Assembly: GCA_030549495.1 (NCBI GenBank)
Contig: JAUIRK010000157.1
Location: 117,001 to 181,000 of the forward strand
DNA: 64,000 nt
Direction: 5' to 3'
From: Nectonema munidae
Taxonomy: Eukaryota > Nematomorpha > Nectonematoida > Nectonematidae
Each line of letters starts with the position of its first letter. Within the stretch, counting starts at the first letter, position 1. Below the pieces are notes generated by a model that had not been told where the DNA came from, ran no database searches, and saw only the letters and a list, made by a program, of their open reading frames with translations. Shown here in pieces: positions 44,249 through 57,018 of the stretch. The position numbers and the translations under genes were made by a program.

Positions 44249-46955
44249 CAGGGGTGCAAAAATACGATCGCGCGATCGCACTGCGCGAGAAAAAATTTTG
44301 CACGCGCGACTAAAAATTTAAGTACGGGCGACCAAAAAATATGTAAGCACAATTAGGAATCCTATGTTTATATGGTAATGTTGCACTATCCGTGCATTGA
44401 TGAAAAGCAATTTTAATTGGAAAGAAGTTGTCCAATGATATAATGCTTTCATATGTCAATCTTTTCTTGAATGCGATTATAGTTTGAGTATCGCACTATA
44501 CGTGCATTGTAGCAAATACAGTCTATGCCTGCCTCCATAATACGAGTATTTCATAACTACGCTTACGAATGAAGTTTTTTTATAATTTATATTAGATATA
44601 CCTACAATAACTGCTATTATAAAATTAGTTTTTGTAACACATAAGGCATAATAAAGTCACTTTCTTGCTATTTTTGTCATATTTATCAGCAATGATGGTA
44701 ATTGTGTGATATAAACTCAGTTCATTGTATGTGGCTATGTAATCTATTCACTTATCTTATGTTTGATGATATTTTATGTTAGTCTGAGTATTTTGACTGA
44801 AGATATTTCAGAAAACTGAAGTAAATTATATATTCTTTTTTTTGTTTAGTAATAAAAATTGTTTCTTTTCCTTTTTATAAAAATAATTAAATGCGTTTTT
44901 AACATAATTAAATGCGTTTTTAACACCTTGAATAAACTTTAAAGCATTTTTTGATTTGTATAGTTTGTATGATTTTATCTTTGAAAATAGACTATATTTA
45001 AAACGATATAATCTGTATAATTTCATGTTACGCACTCAATACAAAAATTTGTTTTAATTTTATGAGTCTTCTTTTCATCTTACAATTAAATCGGCTCTAA
45101 AAAACTAACGTGATTAATTGTTATATGTTTGTTATATATGAAGTGTTTTTAATTTTTATTATTAATTTTAGGTTGTTATAAGTGTACAAGTGCTATTTTA
45201 TTGGATACAGCCAATTATAAACAGTTATATTAACTCTATTGAAAATTAGTGGAAGTTTTACAAATCAAAATAAGTTTTTATCTGATTGTAATGAGTTCAT
45301 CTAGTAAACGTGAACAAACCATTCTCAACTTTTTTGAAAAAAAACAGAAGATTGATGTTGAAGATATTACTACTGTTTCCCAACCAAGCACAAGTACTTC
45401 TGTAAATCAAATAATCTTCAATGAAAACGAGGTTCGCTTAGACGAAAGAAAAAGAATGCAGCGTCCTTGTAAGTTTCTTTCTTCTTATGCAAGTCAGTTT
45501 ACAGAATCGATAGAAATTGAAAGAGGAGAGAAAAATGAAGTAGTGAAAGTTTTTGGAAATATTGCTCTTATTTTAAAAAACAAGCCGATAACTCATCTAA
45601 ACTTGTTGTATGCTACAAAGATTCATTCAAAAAAGAAACATTTATAATTCATGAAAAAAGTCTTTCGCATAAAAAATGCAAACAATTGATACAAAGCGCA
45701 TTTTTATCCTGAAAAAACCCCGATGGCCAAGTGCTTATTGAAAATGGATGAATTAGAGCTTGAAAATTTTAAAAAACTTTTCAATATTTCCTATTTCATT
45801 GCTTATTGGAACAATTAGCCTTATAGTGATTTTGAAAAACAAATACAATTGATTCGAAAATTGGGAATAGACGTGAAAGAAAAATACGTGAACAGAACAA
45901 TGTGTACTGAGTTTATCCATTACATCTCCGAAACAATGCGCAAAAATCTTTTGAGAGATATTTCAAAATCCACATGCTTCAGCTTATTACTTGATGGATC
46001 AACGGATGTTTCAACCACTTCTTTAATTGTTTATGTGCGATTTATACTTCAAGGGGAAATGAAAGAATCATACTTAAGTCTGGAAAAATGGCCTAATCAA
46101 AGTGCTGGTGGATACATGACAGCTTTGAGAAACCTTTCCAAAAGATTAGGATTTAACATTTTAGACAAAAAAAGATTAGTGGGGCTTGCAACAGATGGAG
46201 CAAGAACAATGCTTGGTAACTACAATGGGGTTGCTGCTAAAATAGCAAAGGACATTCCACATTTAATTGTAACACATTGTGTTGCTCATAGACTTCAGCT
46301 TGCAGTTTTTGATTCTTTGAAATCCGTGTTCTTTATCACCAAAGTTGAATCAATCCTTAGAAAATTATATGTTTTTATAACTCTTCTCCTCAGCGTTTAT
46401 CTCAAATAAAAGAAGTCGCAAGTGATTTAGAAGTAGAGATTTTAAAATTAAAAGATATACATAACAGTGTTTTCATCAAATTTCCAAATATGTCACCTTA
46501 AATTCAGAAAGATTTTCCCTTTTATCAAAATTATTATCAATTGTTCTTAGTTTGCATTGTTCATCTGCAGGATGTGAAAGAGAGTTCAGTAGAATGAACT
46601 TGATCAAAACAAATTTAAGGAGCAAAATTACCTGTGAAAACTTAGATTCTCTAATGCTAATTGGTCTATCTGGAGTTTCAATTGATGAGTTTGACCCCAC
46701 AGAAAGTCTAAAACTTTGGCACTCTTCACGTAGACATTAGGTCTAATTTAAATAGAATAGTTTATTTTTGATTTACTATTTGATGTTGTAGTGTAATAAA
46801 AATAATTAAACTTTTTATTTAAAAACACTAACTGTATGTACTCAAACTTTTATAGAGTATACACAGGTTAATGCCCCCTTACTTAACTACCAAAAGCATG
46901 TGCGATTAAATTTTTTAATGCGCGATTAAGATTTAAATAATTTTTGCACCCCTGG
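44249..46955 (+). mobile_element. hAT transposon, ZNF862/KIAA1586-like, 2.7 kb
   Basis: The ends CAGGGGTGCAAAAATA and ATTTTTGCACCCCTGG are inverted repeats, flanked by the exact 8 bp duplication TTTTAACC (44241-44248 and 46956-46963). The subterminal regions carry CGATCGCGCGATCGCACTGC and GCGCGATTAAG-type motifs on both sides. The transposase coding in the right two-thirds is described at 45291-46740. Intact ends with a clean duplication show a comparatively recent arrival for the window. About 1 kb of AT-rich leader precedes the coding part. Confidence 0.88.
45291..46740 (+). pseudogene. Degraded ZNF862-like hAT transposase
   Basis: The ATG at 45291 begins MSSSSKREQTILNFFEKKQK, a familiar N terminus of ZNF862/KIAA1586-type hATs, and is open to 45646. 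After stops and a shift, 45849-46409 reads RDISKSTCFSLLLDGSTDVS (the acidic LDGSTD motif of the RNase-H-like core) and LVGLATDGARTMLGNYNGVA. It then carries HLIVTHCVAHRLQLA. Sequence between about 46400 and 46500 has lost part of the helical domain. The final block 46552-46740 holds the dimerisation signature SSAGCEREFSRMNLIKTNLR and ends FDPTESLKLWHSSRRH. It is therefore a shortened transposase with at least two frame breaks. Confidence 0.8.
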
Positions 46956-47034
46956 TTTTAACCAGAATAAAATATTTTTGTCTTCCAATAATGAAATTCA
47001 GTTCATAGAGAAGCACTAAATTCTAAAGTCTAAG

Positions 47035-47365
47035 CAAGGATGGGTAACCTGCGACCCTTGAATTCTTTTTATGTATTATTTAAAAATAATTTTCTTAAAC
47101 CTTTCAAAACATAATCAAGTTTTTATACAACCATACATATCCTTTTATTCCAAATTGCTAAAAAAAAGTTTAAAAGCTTACACAAATACTGTGAAAAATT
47201 TTAAAATGGTCTTTTTTGTCTGAAGATTTTGGATGAGACAACAAAGGTAATTGTAATTTAGGGATATCATTTTAAAATTTTCATAAAATCGAATTTTACT
47301 ACCTCCGACTATACCCTTGTTAGACTTGAACGTGGCACGCTGCTCAAAATTGTTACCCATCCCTG
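47035..47365. mobile_element. 331 bp hAT-like MITE
   Basis: The left end CAAGGATGGGTAACCTGCGA and right end CAAAATTGTTACCCATCCCTG are imperfect inverted repeats of the usual hAT style. Flanks (GTCTAAG left, CTCTAAAG right) look like a diverged 8 bp duplication. No transposase is encoded, and the minus-strand frame across it is chance. Confidence 0.65.
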
Positions 47366-47555
47366 CTCTAAAGTACAAACCATCTTCTGTTTTTTTTTTG
47401 GCAAAATGATATATTCTTGAATAACATGAAGAATTAATATTATCAAAGAAAATGTATGGAATCTGCCTTCTTTATGATTTCTTTTGTCTCGATGTCATAA
47501 AATTTGTACAATATTATCCATTTTTTTAGCTGTCGATATCGCATTCAAGGAAAGA

Positions 47556-47618
47556 CTAATCTTCTATAGCTGGACGGTAAGGATATTCACGGAGCATCTC
47601 GATCGATACCCCAAGCTC
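47556..47618 (-). CDS. Candidate terminal exon of the homeobox gene
   Basis: On the minus strand, after GTGGTAG, the frame reads ELGVSIEMLREYPYRPAIED and then TAG. The phase (0) fits the donor at 48790. The acceptor lacks a strong pyrimidine tract and no poly(A) signal was found close by. The peptide cannot be matched to a known Prop/unc-42 C terminus. This is a tentative suggestion only. Confidence 0.2.
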   Translation of the reverse strand, partial: ELGVSIEMLREYPYRPAIED

Positions 47619-48446
47619 CTACCACTAGGAGATTTGCCAACATATAATATGACATAATTACAAAGTTGTCATACTAAGAAACAATGTCAAGTCTTCAGGT
47701 TAAGTACGAACCAGTATGAAAACATAAATTTTTAAGAGTTTTTCAATTTCCTCAATATAATTGCTCACAGATTTTTGTTCTTTAAAATGATAAATAAAAT
47801 ATTTTACCTATGAATTTGAAAATTAGATTATACAAATAACTGATACACAATCCTACATTTCTTTCTCGACTATATTATAAGATATGAAACCTAGAATCAA
47901 TACCAAAAATTCAAAATATGTTATTAGATCCACCTTCAATCTTTTTAGGTTTAATTCCAAAAATCGATAATTTATTCAATCTCTAATAGTTCAAATATAA
48001 AGGACTTTCTCATCCACATTCACGATGCTTCAAGAATAAGATATATGTTCTACCTACGTTGGTTCTTCCAAAGTGTACCTCCTCTTTTTGGTTTGTTTTG
48101 CAATAAACACTGAAAGATTTTCACATTACTTTTCTTTAAGTAAATGTTTATGAATAATGTGAAGCTTAGCTGAGTTCCCACACAAATAAGGCTGTCATAT
48201 TTTATAAATTATTACAAATTCCTACCTTTCAAAATAAATAAATGTTTTTTTGACATAAATAACAATCACATTTGTATAAAATAAAATTTTTGAGAACTTC
48301 TAGTTTTATGTGTTATTGACAGTTGAAGACAGTGAATGACACTTGTAATATTTAAAACTAACTTTCAGACTCAGCACCGTCGATGCCCTCCTCTCCTCCT
48401 CCTGGGATTTTTTTGCCCTCCTGAATTCCTCTAGAAATTTTTAAAT

Positions 48447-48530
48447 GTGCCCACTCTCTTATAATCCCGGCCTCATAAATCAGTTTTGCCCCCTACCCTG
48501 TATCAGATTCGCCGCCCTGTACTCGGTGTG
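48447..48530 (+). repeat. Dispersed short repeat, copy 3
   Basis: CCACTCTCTTATAATCCCGG, CATAAATCAGTTTTGCCCCC and CCCTGTACTCGGTGTGGGGC follow the same order as the copies at 6595 and (reversed) 23755. The region from 48370 is GC-rich and includes CTCCTCTCCTCCTCC. Minus-strand open frames here are chance. Confidence 0.45.
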
Positions 48531-48790
48531 GGGCGACGGGGCTAGTGAGACCGTGAAGACAGATAAAAACGTCGAAATTTGAGATTCCTACTTTTACGTA
48601 ATAGCCATTTTGAAAGTTTTGCTTGTGTAATTTTCTGTAAAAAATTAGACACACCTCGACAAAATGTGTTATTTTATTTAATGTCAAATAATAAGAACTT
48701 TTTGCGAGTTGCTTTATCACAACTAAAGGATTTGCCATACACACCCACCCACATACTACAAGCTCTCATATATAAAAGAAAGACTCTTAC

Positions 48791-48979
48791 TTGTTGATAT
48801 TGAGGCATGGCAGTCACGTTCATATTCACGCTGGCCGCATTTGGATAGGGATAAGCGCGCGGAGGATTTTCGTAAAAGTTTCGCATCATCACGTTGCAAG
48901 GGGAGAAGGAGGAGTTTATGGGTTTGTGCGTTTGCTTTTCCTGCTTTCGATACTTTGCTCGGCGATTTTGAAACCAAAC
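48791..48979 (-). CDS. Prop/unc-42-type homeobox gene, exon with homeodomain helix 3
   Basis: The exon follows TTTTTAG and runs 63 codons in phase 0 to a CAACAA|GTAAGA donor. It begins VWFQNRRAKYRKQEK, which is homeodomain positions 47-60 plus the next residue. W48, F49, Q50, N51 and R53 are all present, so Q50 places it among paired-class Q50 homeodomains. The remainder (QTHKPINSSFSP, NPPRAYPYPNAA, NVTAMPQYQQ) is Pro/Asn/Tyr-rich without further domains. RAKYRKQEKQ is what I recall for invertebrate Prop/unc-42 proteins. Its partner exon is at 61751-62043. Overlapping plus- and minus-strand open frames are shadows. At least one further 3' exon must exist because no stop occurs before the donor. 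Confidence 0.88.
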
Positions 48980-50165
48980 CTAAAAAGACGCAATGATCTT
49001 ACTATATAAATATTATAAAAAGCGGGACAGAGACATATTCAGCAAACTTTCTTTCCAAAGATTTCAAAAAAATTGTTAAGAAAGTCATTAACCCTATGCT
49101 ATGCATGCATACAGGCAAGAACTTACGTTAAGAACCTATTTACAATTCTTGTTATTATCTCTTATTTTACATTAGTAGCAGGTTAGTTTTTATCCAAGCA
49201 TACACATGATGTACACAAGCACACATATATACATTTACCCAAATGGGCGTCCGCTACTTGGTCAAAATAACCACCCCCTCCTTTCGATATTTTTAATGAT
49301 AATTATTTTCTTTGAAACCATATATAATTTTTTTCTTACATAATCTTTATATTTAAAATTATTATTGTTAAACTTGCAGAGTTAAATTTACATGTAATCT
49401 TTTATGGGTTTTTAAATAATTTTTCATATATTCTTCCTAATCTATTCATAATTGTTTTGATTAAAGCGTATAATTACATAACGCATGCATTTCTACATAT
49501 TTTTGCGCTTAATTTATTTCTAAAATTGTTCGAATAATGCTTTATTTGAGATCACTTGTGTATAAAGACTTAAATGGAATTAAATATTTTGAAAAATATA
49601 GATTTGAAAATGGCATGTTACCCCTAAAAAAGAATGTTATTCACTATATGACTGTTCAGATCCTCCTAAAGCAGGAAAAAGACAATCAAATAAAAATTAA
49701 AGCTGTCGTAGTTTTTGAAAACGATTTAATATATCATTGGATGTTATGGAATTGTTAAACAATTTAGTATAATTGCGTCAAAGCCAGGGTATTAAAATAA
49801 AATCGAGAGTTTAATAATAATCTGGTTCAAATATGGCCAAAATTAAGACTAAAAATTGGCACAATGAAAATCAAATTCATTTAATGCTAAAGTAAGAAAG
49901 ACACTGTTCCCTATTATGCACAGCAAGCAAAAAGCAAGGAAATTTTTTAAGGAAATAGAATGTCTGGAGTTGAAAACAATTTTTATGAAGATCAAAAGTC
50001 TGAACGAAAAATGTTTTGTAATGCTATTATGATTGATAGAAAATAGATAAAGATGGTATTAAGAAAAAAAAAGTGAAATTAGGATTTAAAAAAATATTAG
50101 AAAAAGAAGCAGAACAAACAAATTTACAAACGCATCAATAAGTAATGATAATTTGAACTTAGAAT
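48980..50165 (-). other. Start of the 12.8 kb homeobox intron
   Basis: AT-rich intron DNA. The plus-strand frame at 49537-49758 (MLYLRSLVYKDLNG...) matches nothing I recognise. No element termini were identified before 50166. Confidence 0.5.
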
Positions 50166-50444
50166 AGAGATGTATTGGATGTGAAATTTTTTGCAAACAA
50201 ACGCAAGCTTTATACTTTTTAAAAATTTGGAGAGAAGATGTCAATGTATATGGGCTATCATAAAGACATACTTATCATAAAAATTTTAGATAAAGTAAAA
50301 ATTGAAGAATTCTAGAAAAAAAAATGTTTGACAATTGCGGATGTGGATGTTATTGCGGATGTTGAAATTAAATGATCCGTGCGAGAGGATGTAAAAATTT
50401 GCGGATAATTCGCATCTGTGGATGTGGATATCCGATACATCTCT
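50166..50444. mobile_element. 279 bp MITE, second copy of the 1776-2070 family
   Basis: The inverted ends are AGAGATGTATTGGATGTG and GGATATCCGATACATCTCT. The interior is full of GGATGTGGATGTTATTGCGG-type repeats. The copy at 1776-2070 matches in reverse orientation. TA occurs next to both ends (left TA|GAGATG, right CTCTTA), but a target duplication is not certain. The superfamily is unassigned. Confidence 0.65.
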
Positions 50445-51367
50445 TACTGGAAATTGAAGAGTAACGTGGAGATAGCTTGGAAAACAAGGATTTTAGTTTT
50501 GATGCTCACCAAAAAACTGAATTCCAATTCTTAATTTTGAAAGATGTGTTGGTTTTATTAACTATGAGTTGAAATTCAGAGATTCAAGAGAAATTGAAGC
50601 AGAGAGTAAAGCTTATGTGAATGGAAATTGCGTAGATTTAATAGAAAATAAAGAGGTTTCTCTTTTAAATAGGAAAGTTAAAGAAGTTTTTAAAAAGTTA
50701 AATAAGAAAGTGGAGAAACAGTACAAAATAAAAATATTTGAAGAAAATGAAGCTCAAACTTTAAAAATTGAAAAAAGAAGAAATCTGATTTAGCTTATCT
50801 TACTTCTTTTGGTGGACGGTTTGTAAATAAAAAGCCAGTAGAGATATTTATGAAACAAGAAAAAGATGAAAAACTTCGAATTGAATGATTTAATAAGTAT
50901 AAGATATACAAGAGATAATAACATAGATTTTCTTAATACATCTGATTTATTTAGATTAATAAAAATAGAAATATTTTGAATCCAAAATATATGCTGAAAA
51001 TATGACAGCTTACTTAGATAAACTTGAATGGCACGCGGATATGGAGATGAATAATTTTGTTGGAATATTCCTCCTAACATTTCATTTGCCTAATCACGGC
51101 GGTAAAAATAAAAATCTCAATTTTATGCTTAAATTTTTTGAAAGTTTTTGATAAATAAGAAAAAATTTATGGCTATGAAAAAATTTATTAATGATAAAAT
51201 GTAAATTTTAAAAACAATCTGAAAAAATGTATAAAATATAGCTAAAAGTGATGTTTTTTCTAAAATTTTAGGGCTATCATACATATATGGAGGTTTCAAT
51301 ATATTAATTTTTTTAACACAATTGTTTTAAAAATACACAACTAGAAGCATCTTTTATTACACCTTTG
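50445..51367. other. Intron DNA without recognised features
   Basis: Lys/Glu/Ile-rich short frames at 50569-50793 and on the opposite strand at 50790-51080 reflect base composition. No motif is visible. Confidence 0.45.
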
Positions 51368-51455
51368 GCTTATTGTCATCAAACATTTTAAATTGACCCG
51401 TCCCCTTCTCTAATTTTAGCAATCAAATTTTATTCGGTAGTGAAGGCAAAAATTG
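51368..51455 (+). repeat. Dispersed repeat pair member 1
   Basis: GCTTATTGTCATCAAACATT through TTTTATTCGGTAGTGAAGGC and AAAAATTGAA recurs in direct orientation at 52487-52579. There are scattered differences, including a more pyrimidine-rich middle in the second copy. Confidence 0.75.
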
Positions 51456-51633
51456 AATACTTTTAAACCTGGAATACTTTTATTACATAACATGTAACTA
51501 GCTCTCGTGTTGTTCCTCCCAAAAAACGTGTTCATTTTTCCGCATTTTTAAATACTAGACTAATCATATTTTTAATAGCTATGAAGATCGGAGAATATAA
51601 CTAGATCTGAATATGAAAAACAATTTTCTATAT

Positions 51634-52144
51634 CAGGGCCATATCAAGGGATCGTGACGCCCCAGGGCAAAAGTCCTGAATGGAGCCCCTCACCCCTTGC
51701 TCTTTCTTTTCTCACTCATCCCCACCCGATTCTGGGTTAAAAAGTGATTTAGAAAAAAAAATGCTCACACTTTTATTAAGCCACATAATTTAGATATATA
51801 CTGACTGAGTCGAAGACAGTCTCCATTAGATGTTCATTTTTCGTGTTTTAGCAGCAGCAAAATTATCGATGACTTCGTCAAAATCAACACAATCGAGAAG
51901 TTCTTTCTCAATGCTCATAAGAGCCATACTTTGGAGCCTGGCTTACCCCATACTACATACATAGAACCTACGAGTTTATCCCAGCTACATTACTCTTCTT
52001 GAAGTTTCCTGAGTTGTCTTGGTGGAAATCTTAGAAGGGGAATTTTTTTACATCCCCAAGCCCCACCCCCTAAGGTTGTTGACTGCGTAATAAAATGGCG
52101 CTCCCTTAGGTGTGGCGCCTGCCGTCCCGGTTGAGGCGGCTCTG
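51634..52144 (-). mobile_element. 511 bp non-autonomous hAT with remnant transposase C terminus
   Basis: The ends CAGGGCC...GCCCCAGGGC and GGCGCC...GAGGCGGCTCTG are imperfect inverted repeats. Exact 8 bp duplications TTCTATAT lie at 51626-51633 and 52145-52152. On the minus strand, LMSIEKELLDCVDFDEVIDN, then FAAAKTRKMNI and a stop (about 51825-51925) form the extreme C terminus of a ZMYM1-like hAT transposase. The same tail closes the element at 39169-39979. The rest of the transposase is gone. Confidence 0.85.
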
Positions 52145-52486
52145 TTCTATATACACATTATACTTCGTTGAAAAAGTTTCAGAAAAGAATAATATTTCAA
52201 ATAAATTTTGGAATATACGACGTGCAGTGACAGCCGTATAAACTCAATTTTCTTGTCGAATTTTACAAAGTTGAATTTATTTTCTAGACTCTATGATTAA
52301 AAAAATTTTAAGCATTCTTTTAAATGGGTTAACAATTGGGCCAAGTCACTCATTTTACTATGGAAAAACAAAGCAGGACTTTGAAATTTAATGTGTCCAT
52401 AATTGAGCAAACCCAGGCAAAGCTAAACTACCCGTCATAAAAGAGATGAGTTGGATTATTATTTGTATTTTTAAAAGCAAAACATA

Positions 52487-52643
52487 GCTTATTGTCATCA
52501 AAAATTTTAAATTAACACTCTTCCTCCCTCTCTAATTTAAACAATCAAATTTTATTCGGTAGTGAAGGCAAAAATTGAAAAAATAATTATTGTGGGCCAT
52601 GGTGGACTATCTGGGAGTTGAGTGAACATCAGGTTAAGTCTTG
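52487..52643 (+). repeat. Dispersed repeat pair member 2 plus an inverted-repeat segment
   Basis: 52487-52579 matches 51368-51455 directly. The adjoining 52586-52643 (TATTGTGGGCCATGGTGGAC, then GTTGAGTGAACATCAGGTTA) is matched in reverse orientation at 57019-57080, with roughly one difference per ten bases. The (ATG)n array starts 40 bases further on. Confidence 0.75.
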
Positions 52644-52683
52644 AAATAAAAAATAAAATATTGAATAAGTTCTTGTCATTCTG

Positions 52684-53505
<822 letters not shown>

Positions 53506-53509
53506 TAAG

Positions 53510-54427
53510 TGATGAAATTATTGACACAGTAAGGATAATTAAATTACTAATCAAATGATTGGAACGTAACTTAACAAACTAGAAAATAGAGACAAATTTA
53601 TTAGAAATTAGTAGTATTGCATGAAAAATTTAATTTAATTATACACTGATTGCAAAATGAAAGAATGTACAAATATCACTTTCTTTCCACTCGGCATCTA
53701 TGTTGCTTATATATCTAATGAGTATTCATGGTATACTTATTTGCTCTCTTCAAAGCTATGATGTCAAAAATCCATATTGAATCATCCTGATAAAATATCA
53801 AATTCCTATTTCGATTAATTTCCCTGTTTTCATTGATAAATACTTCCATATACTTTAAAACTCGTCAAAAGTTGAAGAATTCAAATTGTGAGAAATAATA
53901 TTTTATTAGCTCTTTCTGCTGTCAATCGTAAACGAAAATGACTTTATTTTGTGTTACTTGATTTTTAAAAACATGAGATGAATTAATTGAATTTTATTGT
54001 AGGAGTCTTTAATTTCTGACATTTTTATTTTTCCGAATGAATAACGCCCAAATAGAACGTCATTTTTACAAATTTTTTAAAGCTCGGAAGATTATTATCG
54101 AAGGGCCTGTTTACAACATTACTTTTATCACAAATTGTGCATCTTGTTTTAATCAACGCACACAATATTGAATCCTTGTAGAAGAGATGAGTAAAAAGTA
54201 AATAAATAAAAATTTGAAAGAGTATATTCATATGGTAACGCGCATATTTCATCCAAAGAGCACAGATCTGAGTTTCGATCTTGGTGCCATTTGAACAAAA
54301 TATATCTTTAAAAACTCAAAGAAATAGCTTTTTTAAACGGAAGCCTCGCTGTTGTTAAAATCACAATCACTCTCAATAATGAGAAGTTAGAGTAGGATAG
54401 AATCTATTCATGTCATCGTTTTTGATG
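53510..54427. other. Intron DNA without recognised features
   Basis: AT-rich sequence. The only open frame of note is on the minus strand at 54025-54252, with no motif. Confidence 0.45.
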
Positions 54428-54536
54428 AAAATTGTTCTGGTCTATTTTAGTTTATATTTCAGAATCTTGAGGTCATTATAAAAATTGTTCTGGTCTATTT
54501 TAGTTTATACTTCTGAATCTTGAGGTCATTATAACA
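54428..54536. repeat. Tandem duplication, 2 x 53 bp
   Basis: AAAATTGTTCTGGTCTATTT, then TAGTTTATA(T/C)TTC(A/T)GAATCTTG and AGGTCATTATAA occur twice, offset by 53 bases, with two or three differences. Confidence 0.85.
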
Positions 54537-54539
54537 ATG

Positions 54540-56370
54540 AAGGATGCCGTTTGAACGGATGAGACTTTTATTCGAAGAAAAGGTTGATTAATACATATCA
54601 GTTTCAATTTTTCAGAAACATGTTTCGCACATATTCGAACATAATATCGAAAATCAATTAGTAATTTCACATCGCAAACCATGATTGTTCAGCCACCAAG
54701 CTGTACACATATTTTCTTAGAAATATCTAAAATTTCAACTTATTTGCCTAAAGTAGTTTTGTACATCGTTACATGTTGTTACGTAGCCAGAAATTTTTAG
54801 AATGGCTAAATGGACGACTACTATATATGTTTATCGTCAATCTCTGTCTAAAATTAAAGTAACACATGCTGCTTATAACAGCTCTTTTATCTAGGTTTTC
54901 TCCTTCCATCACCTTGGTAACTTTTATCGATTTATCACGGTTAATATTTCTTATTCCTTTTTCTCATGTCGCACTCTACGACTAATTTTTTATCATAAAT
55001 TGCCTTTTATATGACAGATTGAAATGGATGTCAACAAAATTAAACGATTTGATCGCTACCGCCAATGATATCAATTTTTTCAATATTTTCCTTCTTTTTC
55101 CGTTATTTTGCCAGAATAAGCATATTTTTTACAAGATAAAAGAACATTTTTATTTCAAGAAGGATCCTTTTATCTTTACTCATCAGCTTTCTACAAAGAA
55201 CATAAAATAAAGTTAAGTTTAAATCATAGAATAAATATAAAAATGAATTTAATATTCAATAATTGAAAACTTTTAATTTATATAACATACTTTTAAAACT
55301 TTTTTGAATACATAAAAAAAAGTTACACTTTTTTTAGTAAAGATGAAAGAATTCTTAATAAAATTGTTCTGTAATTTTATCATGCAAATTCAATTCCATA
55401 CTTCTACGCAATTGTTGCATTTAAAATAAGAGTATTCTCAAAAGGTAAATTCTCTAAATTTGCATTTTTTATGGTAGAACGCGAAATTTAGATGTCTACG
55501 TGACAGTTTCGATCCCGCCGTTTTTGTTAATCCACTATTTGGTATAATAGGGGTTCTCAATACTTTATTTTGACTTTATGGCTGTTGCATTTTTGTGCAT
55601 AATTTAAATATACCTGCCATATAGCGGCCATTTCTGACTTTTTGTGCAGTAGTTACTCCACTGTTAAATCTTAGTTTTTATTTTTTTTCTAATACTATTT
55701 TTTTAATTTTATTATTAATTTAAATGACAAATATAATTAATAAATCTTCTTCTTCTTCTTTTGCATAATGTTATCCTTTAGTTATTTTTCATATTCTTAA
55801 AAGGGATTCCGTATAAGAGGTAGAAAGATTCAAGTTCATTTATTAAAACTGAGCTAGTCGTGACTTACATACTTTGTACGGTTTTCTGGTACATTTTTTT
55901 TTTATAAAATACCGATAGAATTTTCTTATTCTGATATTATATTACACTATTCTCATTTTTAACTTCAAAATGTATAGATACAATGTCAATATTAAATAAT
56001 TGCTCAAAGCTTAAACTTCATTGAATAATGACAAATCAGATATCTGTATATTCATCCATGTTTTCTCAATTCTTTGTATACAATATATACATATGTAAGA
56101 GACTTTATATTTGAAAATATGTACATATATAAAATTTAAATTTATTTATGTGCCAAATAGAAAAACAACACTTTTATCATAAGTTACACATTAAGCTTAC
56201 CTCTGAAATTGTGGCAATAAATTTTAAATCTGGGCACAATTCAAAGTGAAGGGATATGTAAATTAACTTTTGGCTGGAACGTCTGCGATATTTTTTTATT
56301 TGCAGCAAGGTCTCAAACCGGCTTCGCCCATGTTAAAATTTAAGTTATGTGCCTATATTATTGTGTTTGA
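54540..56370. other. Intron DNA without recognised features
   Basis: AT-rich. No coding segment, terminus or repeat pair could be supported. TCTTCTTCTTCTTCTT at 55746-55761 is a short microsatellite. Confidence 0.45.
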
Positions 56371-56789
56371 GATGTTTTTCAAAATGTTATCTTTGGTATT
56401 CCTTTAAAGTTTATAAATTTTTTGAAGAAAAAGATGGATCCTTTATTTAACATCTCAAGTTTGACACACTTTAGAAGAATTGAGTAAAAAGCAGCAGCAT
56501 TAAATAATTGAAATAATTTGGTCATATGATGACACTTGCAAATTTTATGCAACAACGCAAACTTGCATCGTGACCCTTCTCCTTTGAGGATGAACATGAC
56601 ACCGGTGTACCAAGAAATAAAGGCCATATGCTTTAAATATATAAAATTTCATTGGAAAAGAAAGTAGAAAATTAGTGTTAAAAATTCCGGTGATCAAATT
56701 ATTATTCTCAAACTTCTTTGTATTTTTCCTTCATGATACTTCTTTGTAATTTTTATTTTAAAATTTTATGACCGATTTTTCCATAAAAC

Positions 56790-56861
56790 CTCAATGGTAC
56801 ACCCCAAAGTTTCAGTTATTTAATTGGTGCGCGCTAGGGTAAAAAAGTTTGAGAAGCACTG
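56790..56861 (-). mobile_element. hAT terminus, isolated
   Basis: On the minus strand CAGTGCTTCTCAAACTTTTT followed by CCCTAGCGCGCACC and, further in, GGGGTGTACCATTGAGG is the familiar left end of a hAT element. Sequence towards 56370 could be its body, but no transposase motif or second terminus was recognised. Confidence 0.5.
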
Positions 56862-57018
56862 GGTTAATTAGTTAACAAAGAGACTCGCCTATTGTGAAAT
56901 TTATTAAAATAAAATGGTCTTCTTTATATTGGATATCGCCTGATTATTCTGTCGCAAGCGTTTTAAGAAACACTTCTTTGCACTCACCATCTTGTTGCAC
57001 ACGTACTCTTAACTACAT

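Noticed and set aside
48674-48977. Other-frame minus-strand ORFs over the homeobox exon
   Set aside because: Only the frame beginning VWFQNRRAK continues the homeodomain and has matching splice phases.
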